Source: Arthrobacter sp. FW305-BF8
Lineage (GTDB): Bacteria; Actinomycetota; Actinomycetes; Actinomycetales; Micrococcaceae
Direction of reading: 5' to 3'
DNA length: 64,000 nucleotides
Assembly: GCF_021789315.1 (NCBI RefSeq)
Contig: NZ_CP084561.1
Span: 1,984,001 to 2,048,000, forward strand
Below the pieces are notes generated by a model. The model was given only the letters and a program-made list of their open reading frames with translations. It was not told the origin of the DNA and made no database searches. How positions within the stretch are numbered: position 1 is the first letter of the stretch; the number at the start of each line of letters is the position of its first letter. The translations under genes were made by a program, and so were the position numbers. This document shows positions 48,080 through 56,412 of the stretch, piece by piece.

Positions 48080-51000
48080 ATGACCTCTTCGAGTTACCTC
48101 CGGTTCCCTCATGTTCACGGCGATCTGGTCACGTTTGTGGCCGAGGACGACGTCTGGATTGCCCCCCTCACAGGCGGCCGCGCCTGGCGTGTGTCCTCGC
48201 TCCAGCTGCCGGCCCGCAATCCGCGCTTTACGCCGGACGGAACGAAGCTGGTCTGGACGGTCGTGCAGGGGACGGCCCCCGAGGTTGTCATCGCCGATGT
48301 CGGCGGCGGGGGGTACCGCCAGCTGACTTTCTTCGGGCACAGCACCACTCGGGTTAAAGGCTTCACCCCCGCGGGGGACATCGTAGTCACCAGCGCGTTC
48401 CGCCAGGCCGAGAGCCGCCACACGCACGCTTACCGGCTGTCCACGGACGGCGGCTGGGCCGAGGAGCTCCCGCTGGGACCGGTCGAGTCCGTGGCGTTCG
48501 GCCCGGAACTCGGGGACGAAAAGCCTGTGGTGGTGGGCAGCGTGCTGTCCCGCGAGCCGGCCTGGTGGAAGCGCTACCGCGGCGGCACCGCCGGCAAGCT
48601 CTGGATCGACGGCGACGGAAACGGCGAGTTTGAGCGGCTGCTGCCGGAGCTGGACGGCAATTTGGCCGATCCCATGTGGGTCGACGGACGCATTGCCTTC
48701 CTCTCAGACCACGAAGGCTATGGCAACCTGTACTCGGTCCTGCCCGGTGGCGGGGACCTGCGGCGCCACACCGATCACGAGGACTTCTACGTCCGCCACG
48801 CCTCCACGGATGGCAAGCGCGTGATCTTCGAATCGGCCGGTGAGCTCTGGCTCCTGCATGACCTTGGGTCCGAGGCCGTCCGGCTGGAAATAACTCTTGG
48901 ATCGGCGTCCCAGGGCCGCCGTCCCTCGCTCCTCAAGGTCTCCAAGCACCTCGGCGACGTCCGGCCGGACACCGCAGGGGAAGCCAGTGCTGTGGAGGCC
49001 CACGGAACCATCCACTGGCTCCGGCACAAGGACGGACCGTCCCGCGTGGTCGAAGCAACCGCCGGCGTGCGCGCCCGCCTGCCCCGTCCGCTGCCCGACG
49101 GCCGCATCGCCTACGTGGCGGACCACGACGGCGACGAGGCCCTGTTCATCAGGGAAATCGCCCCGCAGGTCCCGGCGCACGACGCCGCAGTCCATGCGGC
49201 CGCAAAGGCCTCAGCGGCGGCCAAGACCGGCGCTGCCCCGGAGAGCGCACCCGCCGGCGATCAGCCGGAAGCTGCGGCACCGGCAGTTCCCCTGCCCAGC
49301 CCTGTTTCCGCCGCCGGCGTCGCGGGGCCCCGTGTTGCAGCTGCCGGCGCCACCCACCCGGTGGCCGATGAGGCGGCGGCCGACCTCGCCCCGGCGGAGG
49401 CAGCGACCGGGACCGCGGCCGGAACAACAGCCGGCCAGGCAACTGGCACCGTTGCGGCAGCATCAAACCCGCTCACGGTCCGGTTCCCCAGGCCTTCACG
49501 CGCCAGCGCCATCGAAGCCAGCCCCGACGGCCGCTGGATTGCGATCGGAACCGCTTTCGGCGACCTGTACATCGCCGATACCAAGGACGGCACGCTCACC
49601 GCGGTAACCAGCATCGGCGAGGGCAGCATTGAGGACCTCGCCTGGTCGCCGGACTCCGCCTGGCTCGCCTGGTCTGAACCGGTGACGTCCTTCGGGTCAC
49701 GCAGCCGCCTGCGCCTGGTCCGCGCCGAGGCCCCGGAGGCCAAGGCCGGGGAAGCAGCCATTGTGGAGGTGACGGACGGGCGCTTCCGGGACGAATCGCC
49801 GTCGTTCTCCCCGGACGGCAAGTTCCTGGCCTTCCTTTCCAACCGCAGTTTCGATCCGGTCTATGACGGTCATTCCTTTGACCTTTCCTTCCCCAGCCCG
49901 ATCAAGCCCTACCTCGTGGCACTCGCAGCGGACACTGCTTCGCCTTTCGGCCCGAGCGTCGCCTTGGCGGATGGCATCAACGGGCAGGGCGAAGCAGCAC
50001 AGTCAGGTGCAGCAAAGTCAGATGCAGCCAAGTCCGGCGCAGCCGCCGAAGGCGAGACGGCCCCGGCCGCCGTGAAGGTGAACGCCGAAGGCCTCGCCCA
50101 CCGTGTTATCAGCGTCCCGGTTCCGCAGGGCAACTACTCGGCCCTGACCGCCGCCGACGGCGCGCTGCTGTGGCTCGACAGCGCCCTGGCCGGCGTCACG
50201 GGGGAGGGCAGGGCGAGCCTGGAGGACAAGAACGCCGCCCCGAGCCTGATCCGTTTTGACCTGACCAAGCGCAAGAGCACCACCCTCGTGGACTCCCTGG
50301 ACAGATACCGCCTGTCCGGCGACGGCAAGAAGGTGGTCCTGGTCCACGACAAGCAGGTCCGGGTGGTGCCGTCCGACGCCAAAGCCGACGAGGACTCCGG
50401 CCAGCTGGTCAAGGTGGACCTCACCCGCATCCGCGTCCTGATGGATCCGCTGAGCGTCTGGGGCCAGGCGTTCGACGAGGCATGGCGGCTGCAGCGTGAC
50501 TTCTTCTGGACCGAGGACATGGCGGGCCAGGACTGGGAATCCATTCACGCCCGCTACCGTCCGCTGGTGGAGCGGCTCGGATCGCATGACGACCTGGTGG
50601 ACCTGCTGTGGGAGCTGCACGGGGAGCTCGGCACGTCCCATGCCTACGTGCGCCCGGCGGCAGCCACCGAAAACGGCAGCAACGGCCAGGGCCGGCTCGG
50701 CGCCGACCTCGCGTTCAACGGCGAGGGCTGGGAAATCGAGCGCATCCTGGCCGGCGAATCGTCGGACCCGCTGGCCACCTCGCCGCTGACCCGGCCGGGC
50801 GCCGACGCCAAGGCCGGGGACGTCCTGCTGGCAATCGACGGCGTGCGCCTCACAGAGTCGCTGACCCCGGCCATGCAGCTGGTGGGCGCGGCGGGACGTG
50901 CGGTGGAACTGACCATCCGCAACGGCGCTGGCCACGGCCCGGCAGCCGGAGCCCAGCGCCGGATCGCGGTGGTCCCCATCAAGGATGAGGAACGGCTGCG

Positions 51001-51697
51001 GTACCAGGACTGGGTAAATGCCAACCGCCGCACAGTACGCGAAGCGTCGGACGGCAAGTTCGGCTACCTGCATATCCCGGACATGCTGGCCAACGGCTGG
51101 GCGCAGCTCCACCGCGACCTGGACACCGAGACTGCGCTGGATGGCCTGATCGTGGATGTGCGCCGCAACCGCGGCGGGCACACCTCCCAGCTCGTGGCCG
51201 AACTGATCGGGCGGAAGGTGACGGGCTGGAGCATGCCCCGCGGCGAAAAGCCCCGGACCTATCCGCACCACGCGCCGCGCGGTCCGGTCATCATCCTGGC
51301 CGACGAATTTGCCGGTTCGGACGGCGACATCATCACCCAGGTCTCAAAGCTGCGAGGCATCGGCCCGGTGATCGGCACCCGCACCTGGGGCGGCGTCGTC
51401 GGCATCGACAACCGCTTCACGCTGGCCGACGGGACCGGCGTGACCCAGCCCCGCTACGCCACGTGGTTCGGCGGCGGCGTGGGCTGGAGCGTCGAAAACC
51501 ACGGCGTGGCTCCGGACATCGAGGTGACGTTCCCGCCGCACGCGTATGCTGCCCGCCGGGACCCGCAGCTGGAGTCCGGCATCACGGCGCTGAAGGAGAT
51601 GGTGCAGGAGCTGCCCACGGACCGGCCGCCGGCCCGTGAGGGCTACCGCCGGCTGCGCCCGGAGCCGCTGCCGGCCCGCCGGCACAGCCAGGCATAG
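48080..51697 (+). CDS. Tricorn protease homologue
   Basis: A 1205-residue cytosolic peptidase acting downstream of the proteasome on peptides. Layout: N-terminal beta-propeller (about 1-340), second propeller (about 470-790), helical core, PDZ domain (about 860-970), and C-terminal catalytic domain. Active-site residues are recognisable: Ser853-His854 in LGTSHAYV, nucleophile Ser1080 in FAGSDGDII, and Glu1139 in WSVENHGVAPDIEV. Two Ala-rich insertions are atypical: residues ~360-470 (between the propellers, many A/P/T) and ~635-665 with repeated AAKSGA units. The ATG at 48080 follows a -10 element by six bases; the frame is open further upstream but antisense to the epimerase gene. A strong terminator follows. 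Confidence 0.92.
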   Translation: MTSSSYLRFPHVHGDLVTFVAEDDVWIAPLTGGRAWRVSSLQLPARNPRFTPDGTKLVWTVVQGTAPEVVIADVGGGGYRQLTFFGHSTTRVKGFTPAGDIVVTSAFRQAESRHTHAYRLSTDGGWAEELPLGPVESVAFGPELGDEKPVVVGSVLSREPAWWKRYRGGTAGKLWIDGDGNGEFERLLPELDGNLADPMWVDGRIAFLSDHEGYGNLYSVLPGGGDLRRHTDHEDFYVRHASTDGKRVIFESAGELWLLHDLGSEAVRLEITLGSASQGRRPSLLKVSKHLGDVRPDTAGEASAVEAHGTIHWLRHKDGPSRVVEATAGVRARLPRPLPDGRIAYVADHDGDEALFIREIAPQVPAHDAAVHAAAKASAAAKTGAAPESAPAGDQPEAAAPAVPLPSPVSAAGVAGPRVAAAGATHPVADEAAADLAPAEAATGTAAGTTAGQATGTVAAASNPLTVRFPRPSRASAIEASPDGRWIAIGTAFGDLYIADTKDGTLTAVTSIGEGSIEDLAWSPDSAWLAWSEPVTSFGSRSRLRLVRAEAPEAKAGEAAIVEVTDGRFRDESPSFSPDGKFLAFLSNRSFDPVYDGHSFDLSFPSPIKPYLVALAADTASPFGPSVALADGINGQGEAAQSGAAKSDAAKSGAAAEGETAPAAVKVNAEGLAHRVISVPVPQGNYSALTAADGALLWLDSALAGVTGEGRASLEDKNAAPSLIRFDLTKRKSTTLVDSLDRYRLSGDGKKVVLVHDKQVRVVPSDAKADEDSGQLVKVDLTRIRVLMDPLSVWGQAFDEAWRLQRDFFWTEDMAGQDWESIHARYRPLVERLGSHDDLVDLLWELHGELGTSHAYVRPAAATENGSNGQGRLGADLAFNGEGWEIERILAGESSDPLATSPLTRPGADAKAGDVLLAIDGVRLTESLTPAMQLVGAAGRAVELTIRNGAGHGPAAGAQRRIAVVPIKDEERLRYQDWVNANRRTVREASDGKFGYLHIPDMLANGWAQLHRDLDTETALDGLIVDVRRNRGGHTSQLVAELIGRKVTGWSMPRGEKPRTYPHHAPRGPVIILADEFAGSDGDIITQVSKLRGIGPVIGTRTWGGVVGIDNRFTLADGTGVTQPRYATWFGGGVGWSVENHGVAPDIEVTFPPHAYAARRDPQLESGITALKEMVQELPTDRPPAREGYRRLRPEPLPARRHSQA

Positions 51698-51708
51698 CCG
51701 AAAAGCAT

Positions 51709-51756
51709 AAGGGCCCTGTTCCCGACTGGATTTACCAGTGGGAACAGGGCCCTTTC
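51709..51756. terminator. Strong bidirectional terminator after the tricorn gene
   Basis: AAGGGCCCTGTTCCC pairs with GGGAACAGGGCCCTT, extended inside by ACTGG/CCAGT, followed by TTTCT on the + strand. It also faces the end of the convergent OsmC gene. Confidence 0.85.
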
Positions 51757-51783
51757 TGATCCTAAATGACCAGGGCTTTAAGA

Positions 51784-52212
51784 TCAGGAGGCCAGCGTGG
51801 CGTCCAGGGTGATCTCGATGCCGGTCAGGGCCTGCGATACCGGGCAGCCCTTCTTGGCGGATTCTGCGATGCGCTGGAAGTCCTCCTCGGAGATGCCGGG
51901 GATGCGGGCGTTCAGCGTCAGGTGGCTGCCGGTGATGCCGGTGCCGGGCTGGAAGCCGACCTCTGCCTTGGTGTTTACTTCGTCCGGGGTGAAGCCGGCC
52001 TGGCTCAGCTCGTGGCTGAACGCCATGGAGAAACATGCGGAGTGTGCCGCGGCGATGAGTTCCTCGGGGCTGGTCTTGCCGCCTGCCGCTTCGGTGCGGG
52101 CCTTCCAGGTGACGTCGAACGTGCCGAGGCCCGAGCTGTCCAGCGTGGTGTTGCCTGAACCCTCCGTCAGGCTGCCGGTCCATACAGTGTGCGCGTTGCG
52201 TGTTGTAGCCAT
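51784..52212 (-). CDS. OsmC/Ohr-family peroxidase
   Basis: A 142-residue protein with the OsmC fold. The two reactive cysteines are Cys60 (AAHSACFSMAFS) and Cys123 (KKGCPVSQAL), as in thiol peroxidases that reduce organic hydroperoxides. SPEELIAAAHSACFSMAF marks the OsmC rather than OhrA branch, but the choice is tentative. GAGGAG lies seven bases before the ATG at 52212; an upstream in-frame codon (52275) is not supported. Confidence 0.92.
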   Translation of the reverse strand: MATTRNAHTVWTGSLTEGSGNTTLDSSGLGTFDVTWKARTEAAGGKTSPEELIAAAHSACFSMAFSHELSQAGFTPDEVNTKAEVGFQPGTGITGSHLTLNARIPGISEEDFQRIAESAKKGCPVSQALTGIEITLDATLAS

Positions 52213-52344
52213 GTCACTCCTCAACGTTGATTCGATCCGGGGGTCCGGCGCCTGCCAGAGCCCCGCCGCTACCAATCCTATGGATTAGGTGCCCCCCGTG
52301 CACGGGTTGTCCGCTGTCAGAGGATTATGACCGTAAGCGCCCAA

Positions 52345-52391
52345 ACGACGACGGCGACGCCCCCACGGGAGGGGGCGTCGCCGTCGTCGTT
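52345..52391 (-). terminator. Hairpin after the small membrane-protein gene
   Basis: ACGACGACGGCGACGCCCCC pairs over about 20 bases with GGGGGCGTCGCCGTCGTCGT, loop ACGGGA, about 20 bases past the stop of the minus-strand gene at 52409; TTTGGG follows on the minus strand. Confidence 0.75.
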
Positions 52392-52408
52392 GGCATGGCA
52401 GGGAGGGG

Positions 52409-52759
52409 TTACCGCCAGAGCGTCGCGATAGCGACGTTCAGCAGAGCCAGCCCGCCGACGCTGTGGGCCAGACCGGTGGAGATCGGCTCGCCCTTCTTGT
52501 ACTTGCGGCGGCCGATGAAGGCCAGCACGCCGACGACCAGGGCGACGGCGAACTTGATGCCCAGCTTGGCGTAGTTGGCATCCATGTCGAGCGCGGGGAT
52601 GAGGCCCATCATGACGATGCCGGTGAGGAGCTGGAGTGCCGCGCCGTCGAACTGCCGGGGATGGACGGTCGGCTTCTTCATGTTGCCGATCCAGATGCCG
52701 ACGATCATGGCGGCGCCGACGATGTGCAGGAAGACCATGACGTTATAGACGATGTTCAT
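52409..52759 (-). CDS. Small four-helix membrane protein, conserved type
   Basis: A 116-residue protein of four hydrophobic segments: MVFLHIVGAAMIVGIWIGNM, GAALQLLTGIVMMGLIPAL, KLGIKFAVALVVGVLAFIG and GGLALLNVAIATLW, with RRKYKKGE in the last loop. The helix-1 His and helix-3 Lys recall small haem-binding or CopD-like membrane proteins, but I cannot assign a function. The ATG is supported by TAGACT six bases upstream (leaderless). Confidence 0.75.
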   Translation of the reverse strand: MNIVYNVMVFLHIVGAAMIVGIWIGNMKKPTVHPRQFDGAALQLLTGIVMMGLIPALDMDANYAKLGIKFAVALVVGVLAFIGRRKYKKGEPISTGLAHSVGGLALLNVAIATLWR

Positions 52760-52765
52760 GGCACC

Positions 52766-52771
52766 AGTCTA
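52766..52771 (-). promoter_or_regulatory. -10 element of a leaderless mRNA (small membrane protein)
   Basis: On the minus strand TAGACT ends six bases before the ATG at 52759; there is no ribosome site. Confidence 0.55.
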
Positions 52772-52820
52772 GCCAGATCCTTCTACACGCCGTAGTAGGA
52801 CACAGCCGCATCCAAAAGCA

Positions 52821-52875
52821 GCGGCGGCCGCCCGGCACTCCGGTGGTTTCCCACCGGGAGCCGGACGGCCGCCGC
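52821..52875 (-). terminator. Hairpin after sucB
   Basis: GCGGCGGCCG (52821-52830) pairs with CGGCCGCCGC (52866-52875); inner CCGG and CGGTGG/CCACCG pairs extend the structure. It starts 18 bases after the sucB stop on the minus strand. Confidence 0.65.
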
Positions 52876-52892
52876 CGTCGACAGGCTGGAGC

Positions 52893-54656
52893 CTAGAGTC
52901 CCAGGTCCGCTTCGAACGCGCCCTCTTCGAGGCGGGCCTTCAGCGTCTGCAGGAAGCGACCGGCATCCGCACCGTCCACCAGGCGGTGGTCGTAGGTGAG
53001 GGACAGGTACATCATGGAGCGGATGGCGATCGAGTCGTCACCGTTCTCGTCCTGGACCACTACGGGGCGCTTGACGATCGCACCGGTGCCCAGGATGCCG
53101 ACCTGCGGCTGGTTGATGATCGGGGTGTCGAACAGCGCACCGACGGAGCCGATGTTGGTGATGCTGAACGTACCGCCGGACAGTTCGTCCGGGCCGATCT
53201 TGCCGTTGCGGGTGCGGTCCGCCACATCGGCGATCTTGCCGGCCAGGCCGGCGAGGTTCAGGCTCCCGGCATCCGAGATGACCGGAACCAGCAGGCCCTT
53301 GTCCGTGTCGACGGCGATCGCCAGGTGCTCGGCGTTGTGGTAGGTGATTTCCTGCTTGTCCTCGTCGTACGCAGCGTTGAGCGTGGCGTGCTGCTTGAGG
53401 GCCTCGGCCACGGCCTTGGCGATGAAGGGCAGGAAGGTGAGCTTGACGCCGTTCTGGGCCTGGAACGAGTTCTTGGCCTTGAGGCGGAGCTTAGCCACCT
53501 TGGTCATGTCCACTTCGTGCACCTGGGTCAGCTGGGTGGAAACATCCAGCGACTCACGCATGCGGCGGGCGATGACCTGGCGGATCCGCGGCGCCTTCTT
53601 CACGGTGCCGCGCAGCGAGGACGCTGCGGCCGACGGAGCTGCGGAGGCGGCAGGGGTTGCCTGTGCTGCGGCTGCCGGAGCAGCCTTGGATTCAGCAGCG
53701 GCCAGGACGTCCTGCTTGCGGATGCGGCCGCCAACGCCCGTGCCGGAGACGGAAGCGATGTCCACGCCGTGCTGGTTGGCGAGCTTGCGGACCAGGGGTG
53801 TGACGTAGCCGGACTCGCCGCCTGCGGCCGGAGCGGCCTGCGGTGCCGGTGCTGCCTGGGGAGCCGGTGCTGCCTGCGGTGCCGGTGCAGCCTGCGGTGC
53901 CGGTGCGGGCGCTGCAGCCTGGGCGGGAGCAGGGGCTTCGGCGGGCTTCTCAGCTGCCGGGGCAGGCTGTTCCGCTGCGGGGGCGGCGGGAGCCTCGGCG
54001 GGCTTTTCGGGAGCCGCAGCAGGAGCAGCGGCGCCGGATCCGATGACGGCGAGGACGGAGCCAACCTCGGCGGTCTCGTCCTCGTTGACGCGGATTTCCT
54101 GCAGCGTGCCGGCTACGGGGGACGGGATCTCGGTGTCCACCTTGTCGGTGGAGACCTCGAGCAGCGGCTCATCAACTGCAACGGTGTCGCCAATGGCCTT
54201 CAGCCAGCGGGTGACGGTGCCTTCGGTGACGCTCTCGCCGAGTGCCGGCAGGGTGACCTCGTGGCCTTCGCCGGAGGAGGCGGGTGCTGCTTCCGCGGCA
54301 GGTGCTTCCTGGGCGGGTGCTGCAGCGGGTGCTTCTTCGGCGGGTGCTGCGGGGGCTGCTGCAGGTGCCTCTTCGGCGGGGGCTGCTGCGGGCGCCTCTT
54401 CGGCAGCGCCGCCGCCCGAGCCGTCACCGATGCGCACCAGCGGGGCGCCAACTTCAGCGGTCTCATCTTCGGCGACGAGGATTTCCTCGATGACGCCGGC
54501 GATCGGAGAGGGGATTTCAGTGTCTACTTTGTCGGTGGAAACCTCGAGCAGCGGTTCGTCCACCTCTACCCGGTCACCTACCTGCTTGAGCCAGCGGGTG
54601 ACAGTTCCTTCGGTGACGCTCTCACCGAGGGCGGGCAAGTTAACGGATTCAGACAT
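52893..54656 (-). CDS. sucB: 2-oxoacid dehydrogenase E2 (dihydrolipoamide acyltransferase)
   Basis: A 587-residue E2 subunit. Two lipoyl domains are present with lipoyl-lysines Lys43 and Lys172, each in EVSTDKVDTEIPSP. Long Ala/Pro linkers follow (about 85-130 and 235-325, the latter with APQAAP repeats), then a peripheral-subunit-binding domain (YVTPLVRKLANQHGVDI) and the acyltransferase domain with the catalytic SLTYDHRLVDGADAGRF. In actinobacteria one E2 serves pyruvate and 2-oxoglutarate dehydrogenase complexes, so the symbol sucB is conventional. The ATG at 54656 is preceded by GGAG. lpdA (E3) is upstream, separated by a hairpin. LipA/LipB nearby modify it. Confidence 0.93.
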   Translation of the reverse strand: MSESVNLPALGESVTEGTVTRWLKQVGDRVEVDEPLLEVSTDKVDTEIPSPIAGVIEEILVAEDETAEVGAPLVRIGDGSGGGAAEEAPAAAPAEEAPAAAPAAPAEEAPAAAPAQEAPAAEAAPASSGEGHEVTLPALGESVTEGTVTRWLKAIGDTVAVDEPLLEVSTDKVDTEIPSPVAGTLQEIRVNEDETAEVGSVLAVIGSGAAAPAAAPEKPAEAPAAPAAEQPAPAAEKPAEAPAPAQAAAPAPAPQAAPAPQAAPAPQAAPAPQAAPAAGGESGYVTPLVRKLANQHGVDIASVSGTGVGGRIRKQDVLAAAESKAAPAAAAQATPAASAAPSAAASSLRGTVKKAPRIRQVIARRMRESLDVSTQLTQVHEVDMTKVAKLRLKAKNSFQAQNGVKLTFLPFIAKAVAEALKQHATLNAAYDEDKQEITYHNAEHLAIAVDTDKGLLVPVISDAGSLNLAGLAGKIADVADRTRNGKIGPDELSGGTFSITNIGSVGALFDTPIINQPQVGILGTGAIVKRPVVVQDENGDDSIAIRSMMYLSLTYDHRLVDGADAGRFLQTLKARLEEGAFEADLGL

Positions 54657-54711
54657 GTCGTCCCCGTTCTCCTTTATTGATCTAAAGTGCGGATGAATTG
54701 CTGCATTGTTC

Positions 54712-54753
54712 GGGCCTGGTGCACCCTGCTGTTCGAGCCGGTGCACCAGGCCC
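54712..54753 (-). terminator. Hairpin between lpdA and sucB
   Basis: GGGCCTGGTGCACC (54712-54725) pairs perfectly over 14 bases with GGTGCACCAGGCCC (54740-54753), 20 bases past the lpdA stop. No T-run follows on the minus strand. It suggests that sucB is largely expressed from its own promoter. Confidence 0.65.
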
Positions 54754-54773
54754 TTAGTGTCTTGCGGAACGAA

Positions 54774-56156
54774 TTAGCCGTGGAGGGGCTTGCCGGCCAG
54801 CGCCAGGTGCGCCTCGCCCAGGGCTTCGTTCTGGGTCGGGTGGGCGTGGACCAGCTGGGCCACGTCCTCGGGGTACGCTTCCCAGTTCACGATCAGCTGG
54901 GCCTCGCCGATCTGCTCGCCCATGCGGGCACCGATCATGTGGACGCCGACGACGGGGCCATCCTTCTGGCGGACCAGCTTGACGATGCCGCTGGTGCCCA
55001 GGATGGAGCTCTTGCCGTTTCCGGCCAGGTTGTACTCCTGGGTTTCCACCTGGTCGTCACCGAACTTGGCCTTGGCGGCCTTCTCGGTGTAGCCGACCGT
55101 CGCAATTTCCGGCTCGGAGTAGGTGACCTTGGGGATGTTGACGTCTTCGACGATGACGGGCTTGAGGCCGGCAATCTCTTCGGCGACGAAGATGCCCTGC
55201 TGGTAGCCGCGGTGGGCGAGCTGGACGCCGGGGACAATGTCGCCGACGGCGTAGATGTTGCCGACGCCGGTGTGCAGGCGCTCGTTGGTGATGACGAAGC
55301 CGCGGTCGATGTTCAGGCCGGCCTCTTCGTAGCCGAGGTTGGCCGTGACAGGTCCACGGCCGACGGCCACGAGCAGGAGGTCGGCTTCGAAGGTCTTGCC
55401 GTCCACAAGGGTGACCTTGACGCCGTCGTTGTTCTGTTCGACGCCCTGGAAGAAGACGCCGGTGGAGAACTTGATGCCGCGCTTCTTGAAGGCACGCTCA
55501 AAGTTCTTGACAATGGTGGCGTCCTCGTTCGGGACGAGGGAGGGCAGGCCTTCAACGATGGTGACGTCGACGCCGAAGGACTTCCAGACCGAGGCGAACT
55601 CGACGCCGATCACGCCGCCGCCCAGGATGATTGCGCTCTTGGGGATGTAGTCCATGGTGAGGGCTTCGTCGGAGGTGATGACCTTGCCGCCGATTTCCAG
55701 GCCCGGCAGGGAGCGCGAGTAGGAGCCCGTGGCGAGAACGATGTTCTTGCCCTTGTAGGCCGTGCCGTTCACGACGACGGTGTCGGTGCCCTGCAGCTTG
55801 CCTTCACCTTCGATGACGGTGATGCCCTTGGACTTGATCAGGCCCTGCAGGCCCTTGAACTTGCCGGCGATGATGCCGTCTTTGTAGGCGTTGACAGCGG
55901 TGATGTCGATGCTGTCCAGGGTCACGTTCACGCCGTACTTGGCGGAGTCGCGGGCGTGGTCTGCCAGTTCGGCCGAGTGCAGCAGCGCCTTGGTGGGGAT
56001 GCAGCCGTTGTGGAGGCAGGTACCGCCGAGCTTGCCCTTCTCCACGAGGCCAACGGTGAAGCCAAGCTGAACGGCCCGGAGAGCCGTGGCGTACCCGCCG
56101 CTGCCACCACCGAGTACCAGGATGTCGAATTCTTGCGCAGTTGCCTGATCGGCCAC
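54774..56156 (-). CDS. lpdA: Dihydrolipoyl dehydrogenase (E3)
   Basis: A 460-residue flavoprotein disulfide reductase that reoxidises dihydrolipoyl groups of E2 with NAD+. It has the FAD motif VLGGGSGGYATALRA (13-27), the redox-active disulfide Cys47/Cys52 in GGTCLHNGCIP, the NAD motif ILGGGVIGVEFA, the second FAD motif IYAVGDI, and the C-terminal HAHPTQNEALGEA with the catalytic His-Glu pair. GTG at 56156 is preceded by GAGGGAG. It is the first of the E3-E2 pair on this strand and follows pepA at 256 bases. Confidence 0.96.
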   Translation of the reverse strand: MADQATAQEFDILVLGGGSGGYATALRAVQLGFTVGLVEKGKLGGTCLHNGCIPTKALLHSAELADHARDSAKYGVNVTLDSIDITAVNAYKDGIIAGKFKGLQGLIKSKGITVIEGEGKLQGTDTVVVNGTAYKGKNIVLATGSYSRSLPGLEIGGKVITSDEALTMDYIPKSAIILGGGVIGVEFASVWKSFGVDVTIVEGLPSLVPNEDATIVKNFERAFKKRGIKFSTGVFFQGVEQNNDGVKVTLVDGKTFEADLLLVAVGRGPVTANLGYEEAGLNIDRGFVITNERLHTGVGNIYAVGDIVPGVQLAHRGYQQGIFVAEEIAGLKPVIVEDVNIPKVTYSEPEIATVGYTEKAAKAKFGDDQVETQEYNLAGNGKSSILGTSGIVKLVRQKDGPVVGVHMIGARMGEQIGEAQLIVNWEAYPEDVAQLVHAHPTQNEALGEAHLALAGKPLHG

Positions 56157-56343
56157 TTAGACGCTCCCTCGCGTGAACGATGACACGAGAGTACGCATCA
56201 TCTGGTCTTGGAAATTGCTCTGCCGTGATTATGCCAGCAGGCCATTTCCCTTTCATTTGTGACTACCGTGGTTCACCTTAGCGAACCACTTATCCATGCT
56301 CCACCTTGCCGGTGCTTTTGTGGAGCGCTTGTGTCCAGTGTCA

Positions 56344-56385
56344 CGCGGCTGTGTGGCGAGCGGATCACGCTCCCACACAGCCGCG
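56344..56385 (-). terminator. Hairpin after pepA
   Basis: CGCGGCTGTGTGG (56344-56356) pairs perfectly with CCACACAGCCGCG (56373-56385), with inner GAGCG/CGCTC, 28 bases past the pepA stop on the minus strand. Confidence 0.7.
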
Positions 56386-56412
56386 GCGCACCGGCCTGTG
56401 TGGGTAACAGAC

